NCBI RefSeq assembly: GCF_913775985.1
Contig: NZ_CAJYMB010000113.1
Span: 22,004 to 86,003, forward strand
Direction of reading: 5' to 3'
Source of the DNA: an uncultured Pluralibacter sp.
GTDB taxonomy: Bacteria; Pseudomonadota; Gammaproteobacteria; Enterobacterales; Enterobacteriaceae
Length of the DNA: 64,000 nt
Shown here: piece by piece, positions 8,400-17,035 of the stretch
How positions within the stretch are numbered: the stretch's first letter is position 1
How the letters are laid out: every line of letters starts with the position of its first letter
Made by a program: the position numbers and the translations under genes
Notes under the pieces: generated by a model
Told to the model about the DNA's origin: nothing
What the model saw: the letters and a program-made list of their open reading frames with translations, nothing else
Databases searched by the model: none

Positions 8400-9371
8400 T
8401 TATTTTGCGAGCATCTTTTCAATAACGGCTTTCACAGCATCATCCAGCTCAGCCTGCCAGGCCGCAGGAAGACGCGAAAACTCATAAGTCACAAGGCGCT
8501 TTTCGGCATCCGTTCTTTTCCGCGCAAACTGCTTTTTATCGCTGAATTCCGCTATTTTCTCGGTCACGACTTTTTTCGCATCACGTGCTGATTTAGGTTC
8601 GGCACTGGCAGCGCGAAAATAACCAATGATTTTTGCCTTAACAGCCGGCTCATCGTGCTCAGTGAGTGCATCAAGCGCAATACGTTCGCGCACGCCCTCT
8701 GCCAGCTCCTGGACACTGATTTGCCTGCTCGCCGCTTTCTCAGCAATATCGAGTAAGGTCTTATAGTCGTTAATAGAGAGCTCGCCTATGGAGGGAAAGA
8801 CCGCAATCATTTCATCTGGTACCGACGCCGCCTGGAAAGCACGCGTGACTTTTGCCGGCGACAGCCCTTCCGCTGCAGCAATGTCAGACTGGTTCATATG
8901 CTCCGGGTACATCAGCTTAAGGCGATTACCCAGTTCGCGCAGTGTGTGCTCTTTTGCCGTCTGAATGTCGATAGCCAGCTGGCGGGCGTCTGAAAGCGAA
9001 AGCTCGTCTTTCGTCACTAACACTTCAAATGGCATACCGCTGTAAAGGCATGCGGCCCTGCGACGTGAACCATCCAGGACTTCAATACGCCCGTCTACCT
9101 CACGGCCAATAGCCGGAAAGAACTGCTGCAGTTTAATGGTGCGTGAAATATCGCTGACGGATTCTTCAGTTAAAAAAGCCTGATCGCGGCCGTTAATCGT
9201 GGCATCCACGTAAGTCTGGGTTTCGATGTCATCGTGCAGAATCTTGGTAAGCGTAAACCGCGCGGTGGCACCGGATTTAAGGGTAAAAGTACGGGCACTT
9301 TCCGTTTCGCTCAGCATTTTGCTGAAGCTGGAGTTACCCAGGGTACGTCCCATTTTCTTCAATTCTTTCAT
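8400..9371 (-). CDS. parB: Plasmid partition protein ParB
   Basis: 323 residues. The ParB/Sulfiredoxin-like N-terminal part contains VLDGSRRRAACLYSGMPFEV (residues about 98-117). A helix-turn-helix follows (MNQSDIAAAEGLSPAKVTRAF, about 158-178), then a C-terminal dimerisation part ending LDDAVKAVIEKMLAK. It would bind parS, candidate at 8242-8270, and stimulate ParA ATPase for segregation. Its ATG overlaps the parA stop (TAATG), implying translational coupling. The layout matches P1/P7-type Ia partition loci. No defects seen. Confidence 0.9.
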   Translation of the reverse strand: MKELKKMGRTLGNSSFSKMLSETESARTFTLKSGATARFTLTKILHDDIETQTYVDATINGRDQAFLTEESVSDISRTIKLQQFFPAIGREVDGRIEVLDGSRRRAACLYSGMPFEVLVTKDELSLSDARQLAIDIQTAKEHTLRELGNRLKLMYPEHMNQSDIAAAEGLSPAKVTRAFQAASVPDEMIAVFPSIGELSINDYKTLLDIAEKAASRQISVQELAEGVRERIALDALTEHDEPAVKAKIIGYFRAASAEPKSARDAKKVVTEKIAEFSDKKQFARKRTDAEKRLVTYEFSRLPAAWQAELDDAVKAVIEKMLAK

Positions 9372-10582
9372 TATTGCATCCCTCTGACGAACTCAATCCG
9401 TTTAAACACAGCCTGAGTAAAGCGTTCGGCTTCACGTTTGGCATTTTTGAGCGCTTCTGAACTGCCCGGATATGACTGTGGATCGGCACTGACGATGGTG
9501 TCGAACGTTTCCCCGCAGCGCTCAAACCCATCCAGTCGGGGAAGCGTGGCGTCCAGGATGTAAGACGTAAACACGTCCCGGGCCAGCCCATGCGTCATCT
9601 CATGATCTCGTTTGGACGTCATCTTGGACATGAAGCCGATATTTCCTTTTATACGCGGTGTAATCCCCTCCTCTTCCAGCTGCTCCAGCATATCGGGTAA
9701 GCGGGTGAGATATTTCAGGGTTGAGTGGAAATCCACCTGCGCAGGCGGTGTTGGCGTGAGAAGCAGATCGCTTGCCGCAATGGCATTAAGCATGAATGCG
9801 TCAAGGTGAGGCCCGGTGTCGACAAAGATGAAATCATAGTCGCTTCCCACCCGGTCGATAATGTTTCGGCGCAGGACTTCAGAAGGCAACACGCCGGGCA
9901 GGTGTTCCTGAACCAGGCGATCCCACTGGCTGGCCACAAAACCATCATCAATGGAAGCCGGGATAATATCCACACCCGGAATGATGGTTGGCTTGATGAT
10001 TTGTTCTTTGAGCTGTTGCGCATCAAGATCATTCAGCATGGCCTGAGCGGCGGTTTCGACAATCGATCCTATGCTGTTAGCCTGATTCAGGAACATGGTG
10101 CTGGATGCCTGGGGATCCAGATCGATAACCAGATTGCGCAAATCGTACTGCAGTAAGTCAGGGTGAACGCGTAATCCATGAGCAAGCGTCACTGTACTGA
10201 CAGTTTTGGACACCCCACCCTTGAGGTTCACGACGAAAATCACAAACGGGCCTTCGCCTTTATGGATGTCACGGTATTTAGGCACTTTCCGGTGAGCGTA
10301 GATATCAACAACGTCCTGAACAGTCAGCGCGTAATGTTTCGCATTACCGGCATCCTTTTTGCCAAATACATGCCCTTTGGATTCCATTTCATCAATGGCC
10401 TGCTCAACAGCGCGGCGGCTGAGCTTAGGCAGGTTGGCCACGGCATTACGCGTGAACGTCTGATAGAACTGATCGAGACCGAATTCCTGCCGCTTATCGA
10501 TAATGTCATCACTCATGCTGCGCAACATAGCATTCGCTCTGCGCGCTGTTTCATCTACTCCACCGTAGTTACTTTTCATCAT
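9371..10582 (-). CDS. parA: Plasmid partition ATPase ParA (type Ia)
   Basis: About 403 residues. An N-terminal DNA-binding extension (LPKLSRRAVEQAIDEMESKG, about 52-72) is followed by the deviant Walker A motif NLKGGVSKTVSTVTLAHGL (about 119-137), Walker A' region VIDLDPQASSTMFLN and Walker B FIFVDTGPHLD. This long form with an N-terminal HTH region is type Ia, which also represses its own operon. I choose the ATG pair at 10577-10582, with GGAG a few bases upstream, over a TTG at 10597. Stop overlaps the parB start. Works with ParB and parS to position plasmid copies. Confidence 0.9.
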   Translation of the reverse strand: MMKSNYGGVDETARRANAMLRSMSDDIIDKRQEFGLDQFYQTFTRNAVANLPKLSRRAVEQAIDEMESKGHVFGKKDAGNAKHYALTVQDVVDIYAHRKVPKYRDIHKGEGPFVIFVVNLKGGVSKTVSTVTLAHGLRVHPDLLQYDLRNLVIDLDPQASSTMFLNQANSIGSIVETAAQAMLNDLDAQQLKEQIIKPTIIPGVDIIPASIDDGFVASQWDRLVQEHLPGVLPSEVLRRNIIDRVGSDYDFIFVDTGPHLDAFMLNAIAASDLLLTPTPPAQVDFHSTLKYLTRLPDMLEQLEEEGITPRIKGNIGFMSKMTSKRDHEMTHGLARDVFTSYILDATLPRLDGFERCGETFDTIVSADPQSYPGSSEALKNAKREAERFTQAVFKRIEFVRGMQ

Positions 10583-10605
10583 CCGCTCCGCTGACAATTA
10601 ATTTC

Positions 10606-10670
10606 GACAGTGTACATCTATTAATGAATTGTGCAACATTTTTCTGTATTTAATAAAAAGTTGTACAGGG
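10606..10670. promoter_or_regulatory. Likely parA operator/promoter region
   Basis: Just upstream of parA are TGTACA at 10611-10616, TGTGCAAC at 10630-10637 and the near inverted repeat GTTGTACA at 10660-10667. An AT-rich spacer (TTTTTCTGTATTTAATAAAA) separates the last two. Type Ia ParA proteins repress parAB by binding such repeats. Binding here is inferred. Confidence 0.5.
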
Positions 10671-11187
10671 CGGGTTGGGTGAATTTATTGCTCTTATTCT
10701 GCTATTAAGGTGGCTCAGATAACAGGCAGCGGGTGGAATGCCACAAGTGCCCTGCCCTTTGCCTGCCTTAATCTGACGAAGCTGTGCATGAAAGAAGTTT
10801 AAAGTTCCCATGTGGGTTTTAATGTTAAGTAATTGATTATGAATAATTTTATTGATTTATTTCAATGTGAAATTCCCAAAAGATTTACTGCTTGTCACGC
10901 TTTAAACAGAGATTTAACGAGGTAATCAGATGGGTGAACACCTGCGGTTATATGGCCACGATGAGCTGGCATTACAGGCAGTGAAAATACCATGGCGCTG
11001 ATTTACAGCCAACAGATTACTGATTCCTGCATTCAGTCTCAGGCTTTTTGAATCCATAAAAGAAGTGGAAGACTTATTAGTTCTTGGCTCATCACGCTGG
11101 CCTGTTCAATCGTAGCGAGGATAACCTGCAGGTGTATCTGATTCATGAACATATCTATGAATAAAGACCAGATACGGGATCTCGCTA
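10671..11187. other. No supported gene
   Basis: About 520 bases between the par operator and the HigB remnant. Possible gene debris (a short sense frame near 11147-11212 reads MNISMNKDQIRDLAKATAPP), but no family could be assigned. Confidence 0.35.
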
Positions 11188-11475
11188 AGGCGACTGCCCC
11201 ACCACTGTTGCCGTGCTGAACCTTCTTAAGCAGGTATGTTCGCATCTTGGTCGGCCCCATGTGGATACGCTTTACGGCTCAAAAAAACCGAACATGAAAG
11301 AACTGAGGGTGCAGAGCAACGGGCGGCTTGTAAGAAGGTTCTTTGAGTTTGACTCATGCGTAAAGCGATTGTCCTGAGTGCGGATAATAAAGACGGTGCA
11401 AACGAAAAGCTCTTCTACAAGACCATGATCAAAACAGCTGAAACGAGTATCACCGACATCTGGACCAACTGAAAC
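11188..11475 (+). pseudogene. HigB/RelE-type toxin remnant
   Basis: One frame gives VDTLYGSKKPNMKELRVQSN and GRLVRRFFEFD. After a shift near 11350, the other gives PMRKAIVLSADNKDGANEKL and FYKTMIKTAETSITDIW up to TGA at 11475. This is the core of a phage-derived Gp49/HigB-type mRNA interferase, beta strands with the conserved GSK..KELR and GxNEKxFY segments. The 5' end is degenerate. The adjacent downstream gene is the matching antitoxin remnant, so this is a dead TA pair. Confidence 0.7.
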
Positions 11476-11485
11476 GGAGCGGAAA

Positions 11486-11784
11486 ATGAAAACGCTTGAT
11501 GACCTGATGGCTGATCTGACACCTGATGAACTCACTCAGGTTCACGAAAAGTCGCGGCAATGCGACTTGATTCTCAATTGTATAAACTGCGTGAGGCGCT
11601 ACAGAAAACACAAAAGCAGCAGGCTGATGCCATGGGTATTGCACAGCCTTCCGTTGCGGCTATTGAAGGGCGTGCTGAAAATCTGAAAATTGCCACGCTC
11701 AAACGTTATGTTGAAGCGCTTGGCGGTCAGCTGACAATTGGCGTCAATATGCCTGGCGGTGAACACGTCGATTTTACCCTCTGA
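11486..11784 (+). pseudogene. HigA-type antitoxin, frameshifted
   Basis: The first 24 codons (MKTLDDLMADLTPDELTQVH) start at 11486 after GGAG. The rest lies in another frame: LDSQLYKLREALQKTQKQQA, MGIAQPSVAAIEGR (XRE helix-turn-helix), NLKIATLKRYVEALGGQLTI, ending VDFTL. Loss of one A near 11551 (CACGAAAAGTC) separates the halves. The second frame alone could still produce the DNA-binding domain. It follows the HigB remnant by 11 bases, the usual toxin-first order of HigBA-like loci. Confidence 0.75.
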
Positions 11785-11980
11785 CTGATGCTGATATGCT
11801 GGAAGGCGAGTCAGCGGAATTGCGTCTGACGCATTTTTTCGACAAGTGTCGGTAAGCGCTGGCCCTGTTAGTAACGCAAAACAAAAGTGTTATGCCTGCC
11901 TTCAGGGCCTGTCCGGTAGATAGTTTGACTTAAAGACCTCTCTAAGAAGAAAACAGGCGATATTCCGTTTGCTCGCCCGA

Positions 11981-13099
11981 CTATAAAACGCGGGCAACTG
12001 GAATGTCATCCCAGCGCGTGGTCCATGCCGGCGAAAGCGTCTCGCGTTTCATATGCCACTCAGTGCCGACACCCTGACGGGCAAACCACATGTGCCCCAG
12101 CCCGGACTGATTTATGCCGTCCAGCACCTTCATAAGCTGCGCGCTGTTTGCCCGCGGCTTATCCTCATCAAACAGGTCCAGCTGACTGACGCCGTTCGGT
12201 GTGAAGTCATCGAGCATTATGCCGGCCTTCATGTAGCGCCGCCCGTTAAGCCAGATGTGGTCGAGCGATCGCATCGCCACCCCGATCACGTCACGCGTAT
12301 CCTGCGTGGGTAGGGTGAGATTCTCGCCGGCGCTGTTGCCGTAAAAGACTTCTCCCTGTGCGTGCGGCGAGGTCCGGATAAAAACGCTGATGCGCCGGCA
12401 GAACTGGCGCTCTTTTCTCAGTTTCTCCGCCGCCCGTGTGGCGTAGTGACACAGCGCTTCCTGCATGGGCACTTTTGTTGTAATGCGCTCGCCAAAGGAG
12501 CGGCTGCAGATGATTTGCTGTTTCGCCGGCGCAAACTCCTCAAGTGGAATGCACGATTCGCCGTTGAGCTCGCGCACGGTGCGCTCGAGCACCACGCTGA
12601 AGTTTTTACGGATGAGGGCAGGGTGCGTGCGCGCCAGCTGCAGGGCATTTTCGATGCCCATCAGGTTGAGTCTTTTGCCTATGCGCCGGCCAACCCCCCA
12701 TATCTCCGCCACGGGCTGGTTTTCCAGCAGCGTTGCGGTGCGCTTCGGATTGCCCGGCGTCAGTGCCAGCACACTTCGGAACTGCGGCCACTCCTTGCTG
12801 GCCCACTGCGCCGATTTTGCCAGAGTCTTTGTTGGTCCCATTCCCACTCCGATAGCCAGGCCGGTCGTGGCCAGCACGTGAACCCGGAGGCGCCGGCCGA
12901 AATGCTCAAAGTCCTCACAGCGATCGATGCCGGTCAGGTCCAGGAACATTTCGTCAATGGAATACTGCTCGACACGAGGGGTGATCTCCTCCAGGGCGAT
13001 CATCACCCGCTGCGACATACTGTGGTTTATGTGGAATGGATAATCTATACAAATTAGAAAAGCATTTGAGGGTTGATAAAGCGGATACTGAGGTGTCAC
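11981..13099 (-). pseudogene. umuC: umuC copy 2, N-terminally truncated
   Basis: From residue 26 of this frame (13024, HSMSQRVMIALEEITPRVEQ) to the end it is a near copy of the intact umuC at 17036-18316. About the first 80 residues are replaced by unrelated sequence. The missing part holds the Y-family metal-binding DVN motif, so polymerase activity is not expected even though SIDEMFLDLTGID is kept. The 3' end and downstream context differ from the intact copy. The junction near 13025 lies about 45 bases beyond the stop of the lysR gene. Confidence 0.85.
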
Positions 13100-13980
13100 A
13101 TAATTTCATTTATCCAGTCTGCAAATGCGCTGACGGCAGGGGAAAGGAATTTCTGATGGGGATAAAGTAAGTTGACCGGGACTGATGACGGCTGCCAGTC
13201 GGCCAGCACTTCCACCAGTGTTCCCTTCTTCAGGTGTTCTGAGACAACACTCTCAGCAAGCTGAGCCAGACCGAAACCCTCCAGACACATCTTTATATAA
13301 AGCCCCGTCTCATTAACGGCCGCCTGACCGCTGACCGGTATCGATAGCGTTTCCGTTCCCTGAACAAAGTGTAACTCGCTGGTACGCCGTGTCTGTCCAG
13401 AAAAATAGTGTACAGCCCGATGATGTGACAAATCTGCAGGAGACTGGGGGATCCCGTACTCCCGCAGATAGTCCGGAGAGGCGCAGGTGATCCAGCGAAA
13501 CCTCCCCAGTGGACGGGCAACAAGTGTGGAGTTAAGCAACTCACCTGTCCTGATCACACAATCCACGCCCTCCTGAACCAGATCGACCTGCCTGTCACTC
13601 ACGCCCAGCATCAGGTAAATATCAGGATAGCGCCGGTTGAAGTCTTTCAGATGTGGCATAACGATGAAATGGGCGATCCCACCGGGCATATCAATGCGTA
13701 ACGGTCCCTGGGGACGCCTGCCTGAATCCGCCAGGCTTGACTCTGTATGTTCGATTAAGGAGAGTATTTCCCGGCACTTTTCGAGATACCGCAGCCCTTC
13801 AGGAGTGAGGCTGACCCGCCGCGTCGTTCGGTTAAGCAGTCTGACCTGCAGGTACTTTTCCAGATTTTTAATGGTGCTCGTAACGGTAGATGAGGGGAGT
13901 GAAAGTGTCTCCGCTGCCCTGACAAAGCTTCCGGCTTCAGCTACCCGTGTAAAAATCTGCATAGCCTGGATACGATCCAT
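13096..13980 (-). CDS. LysR family transcriptional regulator
   Basis: 294 residues. N-terminal winged HTH (MQIFTRVAEAGSFVRAAETL, LPSSTVTSTIKNLEKYL, residues 7-45, then RLLNRTTRRVSLTPEG) followed by a substrate-binding domain (GPLRIDMPGGIAHFIVMPHL, about 93-112). Divergent from the amidohydrolase operon with a 143-base shared promoter region, the usual arrangement for LysR control of the neighbouring operon. The inducer is unknown, probably a substrate of the amidohydrolase. The 3' end nearly abuts the umuC copy 2 junction. Confidence 0.9.
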   Translation of the reverse strand: MDRIQAMQIFTRVAEAGSFVRAAETLSLPSSTVTSTIKNLEKYLQVRLLNRTTRRVSLTPEGLRYLEKCREILSLIEHTESSLADSGRRPQGPLRIDMPGGIAHFIVMPHLKDFNRRYPDIYLMLGVSDRQVDLVQEGVDCVIRTGELLNSTLVARPLGRFRWITCASPDYLREYGIPQSPADLSHHRAVHYFSGQTRRTSELHFVQGTETLSIPVSGQAAVNETGLYIKMCLEGFGLAQLAESVVSEHLKKGTLVEVLADWQPSSVPVNLLYPHQKFLSPAVSAFADWINEIM

Positions 13981-14123
13981 CTTCCTGCTCCTTTCGCTTC
14001 GTTACGTCTGAATATTTAACCTTATTATTCGTAAATAGTGAATTATGAAAACGCGTTATGCGGCTTTTTAGGCTTAATAACCTGGCGTATGGTTTGACTG
14101 TTGATTCGTAATAAGGCTGTAAA
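13981..14123. promoter_or_regulatory. Divergent lysR/amidohydrolase control region
   Basis: AT-rich spacer with an interrupted dyad ATTCGTAAATAGTGAAT near 14028-14044 of the T-N11-A kind used by LysR regulators, and a related ATTCGTAATAAGG just before the amidohydrolase start. Operator assignment is inference. Confidence 0.4.
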
Positions 14124-15521
14124 ATGACAAATTACTCCAGAAATATTGTTAATAATCAGAGCATAAATCCGCCATTAACTCTGATCCGTGGCGCAACCAT
14201 ACTGAGTATGGATGACCGCGTAGGTAACATTGAATGCGGAGATATTCTTATCAGCGGTTCAACCATTACCGCTGTGGGTGAGGATCTGGATGCTCATGGA
14301 GCCCATGTGATTGATGCCACGAACATGATCGCCATACCGGGTATGGTCGATTCTCATCGTCACTCATGGGAGGGGCAGCTGCGCCGCATCAACCCCAACG
14401 CTACTTGTCTGGACGACTACAGCAACGCCACTCACTTCTCTTTTGCCAAATACTATCGACCTTCTGACATCTATGTGGGTAACCTCCTGACGGCACTGGG
14501 CGCTATCGACGCTGGCATCACGACAATCATCGATAATTCCCACAACAGCCGCACCGCTGCGCATTCTGACGCCGCCGTTGAGGCACTCCTTGATTCGGGC
14601 ATTCGCGCCATCCATGCTTCCGGCGCACCGGTAGCTGGCGAATGGGATAAAGCGCACTGGCCGGGTAACTGGCTGCGCCTGCAGGAAAAATATTTTAAAG
14701 ATAACCCGGAAAGTCTCGTTTCCCTGGGCGTTATGGCTCAGCTGGAGCCAGAGCTGTGGGCTGAAGCACGCAGGCTCGGACTGCCTATTGTCACTGAATT
14801 TTTCGGTGCTCAGATGGCCTCTGAACTTGAGCCACTGCACCAGAAAGGCCTGCTTGGCCCGGACAATATTTTTAATCACTGCACGGCACTGCCTGACGAG
14901 GGATGGGAAATTCTGCGGGAAGCCGGTGTACGGGTGAACGTCTGCCCGCGCTCTGACTCGCATTATGGCATCGAAAACGGAATGTTTGCTATTGAGGCCG
15001 CACAGCGTCATGGCATCAATCCCGGGCTGAGCGTGGATAATGAAACGTCCTACAGCACCGACATGTTTATGGAAATGCGCGTGGCGTTTTATCTGCAGCG
15101 TGTCATGGGTATGCACAGGCAGCACTGCTGTGATTCAGACCATACGCTGACTACGCTTCCGGCAGCACAGCTTCTTAAATCGGCAACCGTGGATGGGGCT
15201 TTCTGTGCAGGACTGCAGGATAAAGTGGGCAGCCTGACGCCTGGTAAACAGGCTGATCTGGTACTGATTAGCGCGACAGATCTCAACCTTTACCCGAATG
15301 GCAATGCGTTTGGTACGGTGGTGCATGCAACCGAGCGCAGTAATATCGATACCGTCATGATCGGTGGGCGTATCGTCAAGCAGAACGGCAAAGTGCTGGG
15401 TGTGGACAGCGAGCGCCTGCGCGCAGCCATTGATGAATCACGTGAACATCTTTTTGCGGCAGCAGGATACAAGCCTGACATATTTGCGGAAAACTTTCTG
15501 CCACTGGTGCAGGCTAACTGA
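14124..15521 (+). CDS. TRZ/ATZ-type amidohydrolase
   Basis: 465 residues, metal-dependent hydrolase superfamily: an N-terminal composite beta domain (LTLIRGATILSMDDRVGNIE), then the metal site start MVDSHRHSWEGQLRR (HxH, about 79), later FNHCTALPDEGWE, GLSVDNETSYSTDMFMEMR and the C-terminal LTPGKQADLVLIS. Closest in style to chlorohydrolase, cytosine- or guanine-deaminase-like enzymes that act on ring or amide C-N bonds. Metal ligands include the HxH, a central His and the Asp of SVDNE. Start with AAGG upstream. First gene of a probable operon with a DMT transporter and an SMP-30 lactonase-like protein. Substrate not predictable. Confidence 0.85.
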   Translation: MTNYSRNIVNNQSINPPLTLIRGATILSMDDRVGNIECGDILISGSTITAVGEDLDAHGAHVIDATNMIAIPGMVDSHRHSWEGQLRRINPNATCLDDYSNATHFSFAKYYRPSDIYVGNLLTALGAIDAGITTIIDNSHNSRTAAHSDAAVEALLDSGIRAIHASGAPVAGEWDKAHWPGNWLRLQEKYFKDNPESLVSLGVMAQLEPELWAEARRLGLPIVTEFFGAQMASELEPLHQKGLLGPDNIFNHCTALPDEGWEILREAGVRVNVCPRSDSHYGIENGMFAIEAAQRHGINPGLSVDNETSYSTDMFMEMRVAFYLQRVMGMHRQHCCDSDHTLTTLPAAQLLKSATVDGAFCAGLQDKVGSLTPGKQADLVLISATDLNLYPNGNAFGTVVHATERSNIDTVMIGGRIVKQNGKVLGVDSERLRAAIDESREHLFAAAGYKPDIFAENFLPLVQAN

Positions 15522-15535
15522 CAGAGACCAAAAGC

Positions 15536-16009
15536 ATGAGCGCGATTTATTACGTAATAGCTTTTGCTGCGGGCCTGGGCATTACCCTGCAGACAACCCT
15601 GAACAGCCAGCTTGCAAAAGGGCTCGGAGGCGACTCGGTCACCGCCGCGTTGTTTTCCTTTTCAGCCGGGGCATTCAGCCTCGGAATTTACTCGCTGCTG
15701 CGCGGGGGATTATTCACCTCACTTGCCGCTATTCCTTCTCAGCCTGTGTGGAGTCTGGCAGGCGGACTGATAGGTGCCTGCGCGCTGTTCAGCTACGTGG
15801 TACTTGCACCGAAAATTGGTTTTTCAGCCCTGCTCGGACTGGCCATTGTCGGGCAGTTGCTCTCATCTCAGATGATCGACCATTTTGGTCTGCTGGGCGC
15901 GACCAGGCGGCCGGTTACTTTACTTAAGCTGGCTGGAATGCTGGTCATGCTGACCGGACTCGCCGTCATGCTTTTCGGTGACAGACTCTCTGAGCGTTTT
16001 CTGCATTAA
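15536..16009 (+). CDS. DMT/EamA-like small membrane transporter
   Basis: 157 residues with about five hydrophobic helices: YYVIAFAAGLGITLQTTLNS, then the conserved NSQLAKGLGGDSVTAALFSF, GLIGACALFSYVVLAPKIGF and LAGMLVMLTGLAVMLFGD. This is the YdcZ/DUF606 branch of the DMT superfamily, which typically comprises short exporters or uptake proteins of unknown substrate. Starts 14 bases after the amidohydrolase stop, so probably co-transcribed and moving a substrate or product of that enzyme. Confidence 0.8.
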   Translation: MSAIYYVIAFAAGLGITLQTTLNSQLAKGLGGDSVTAALFSFSAGAFSLGIYSLLRGGLFTSLAAIPSQPVWSLAGGLIGACALFSYVVLAPKIGFSALLGLAIVGQLLSSQMIDHFGLLGATRRPVTLLKLAGMLVMLTGLAVMLFGDRLSERFLH

Positions 16010-16029
16010 CCGAGCGAACGGATCATTAC

Positions 16030-16055
16030 GTGCGTCTGCTCAGGTGCAGACGCAC
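16030..16055 (+). terminator. Strong intra-operon stem-loop
   Basis: A perfect 10-bp stem GTGCGTCTGC / GCAGACGCAC with a six-base loop lies between the transporter and the SMP-30 gene. It is followed by GCAGCTTTTA, a weak U-tract. It could act as an attenuating terminator or as an mRNA-stabilising hairpin. Confidence 0.6.
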
Positions 16056-16101
16056 GCAGCTTTTATACAGGCGCAATGCGTACTTATACCTGGAGAAAAA
16101 C

Positions 16102-16962
16102 ATGTTTGCAGTAGCAGCAGATGTTAAAAATGTGCTGGGAGAGTGCCCGCTCTGGTGCGAAAGAACACGCAGGCTTTACTGGACTGACATTGAAAGCAGT
16201 GAGCTACTCGCTCTGGAAGAAGATACCGGCATCGTGATGCGATGGTCACTGCCTGAACGTCTCGGCTCGTTTGCACTGACTGAAAAAGCGAACGTCCTGC
16301 TAATGGCGCTTGCTTCCCGACTGGCCTTCTGTGACCTTGATACCGGTGAGTTTACCCCGGTAGCAGATTCGCCGGGTGAGGAGGGGACCCGTACAGGGGA
16401 TGGACGTTGTGACAGAGCCGGTAACTTCGTCTTTGGAACCATGGATGACGGCTATCCGGCGAAAGTTATTGGTAAGTTTCACAGGCTCAACGCAGCGACA
16501 CTCACTGTCGAGACGCTTTCTCTGCCTGAGGTGGCCATCCCGAACAGCATCTGCTTCAGCCCGGATGGCGGGACAATGTATTATTGCGACTCAATGCAGG
16601 GGCGGATTTTCTGCTGCGATTATCCCTCTCTGAAAAATCCGCGAGTGTTCACCGAAACTGAAGGGAAAGGTGCTCCTGATGGCTCCTGTGTGGATGCCGA
16701 AGGGTATCTCTGGAATGCAGAATGGGGCGGGAGTCGTCTGGTGCGTTACCGCCCGGACGGAACCACAGACTGTATCCTGCCTTCTCCCTCCGTTCAGAGC
16801 ACCTGTCCGGTCATTGCGGGTGAGGCCTTCACAACGCTTTACTGCAGCAGTGCCAGCGTGGGTCTGACTGCGCCATCAAAGCATGATGGCGCGCTACTGA
16901 GAGCGAAATCCGCCGTATTCTCAGGCTTACCCGAAAGTCGCTTCGCTGCCACAGCAATCTGA
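16102..16962 (+). CDS. SMP-30/gluconolactonase-like protein
   Basis: 286 residues from the ATG at 16102, preceded by GGAG at about six bases. Six-bladed propeller signature: LGECPLWCERTRRLYWTDIE, RTGDGRCDRAGNFVFGTMDD, IPNSICFSPDGGTMYYCDSM, GAPDGSCVDAEGYLWNAEWG. The Glu of GECPLW and the Asn/Asp of PNS and PDG are the usual metal ligands. Family members hydrolyse sugar or other lactones. With the amidohydrolase and transporter it suggests a small catabolic pathway opening a cyclic substrate. Function by family only. Confidence 0.85.
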   Translation: MFAVAADVKNVLGECPLWCERTRRLYWTDIESSELLALEEDTGIVMRWSLPERLGSFALTEKANVLLMALASRLAFCDLDTGEFTPVADSPGEEGTRTGDGRCDRAGNFVFGTMDDGYPAKVIGKFHRLNAATLTVETLSLPEVAIPNSICFSPDGGTMYYCDSMQGRIFCCDYPSLKNPRVFTETEGKGAPDGSCVDAEGYLWNAEWGGSRLVRYRPDGTTDCILPSPSVQSTCPVIAGEAFTTLYCSSASVGLTAPSKHDGALLRAKSAVFSGLPESRFAATAI

Positions 16963-17035
16963 GCCGCCTCTGAATGTGGTCTGTGTGAAATAAAAAGTTA
17001 AACCATGAGACATCGGTTTTGCATATTCTGTCTGG

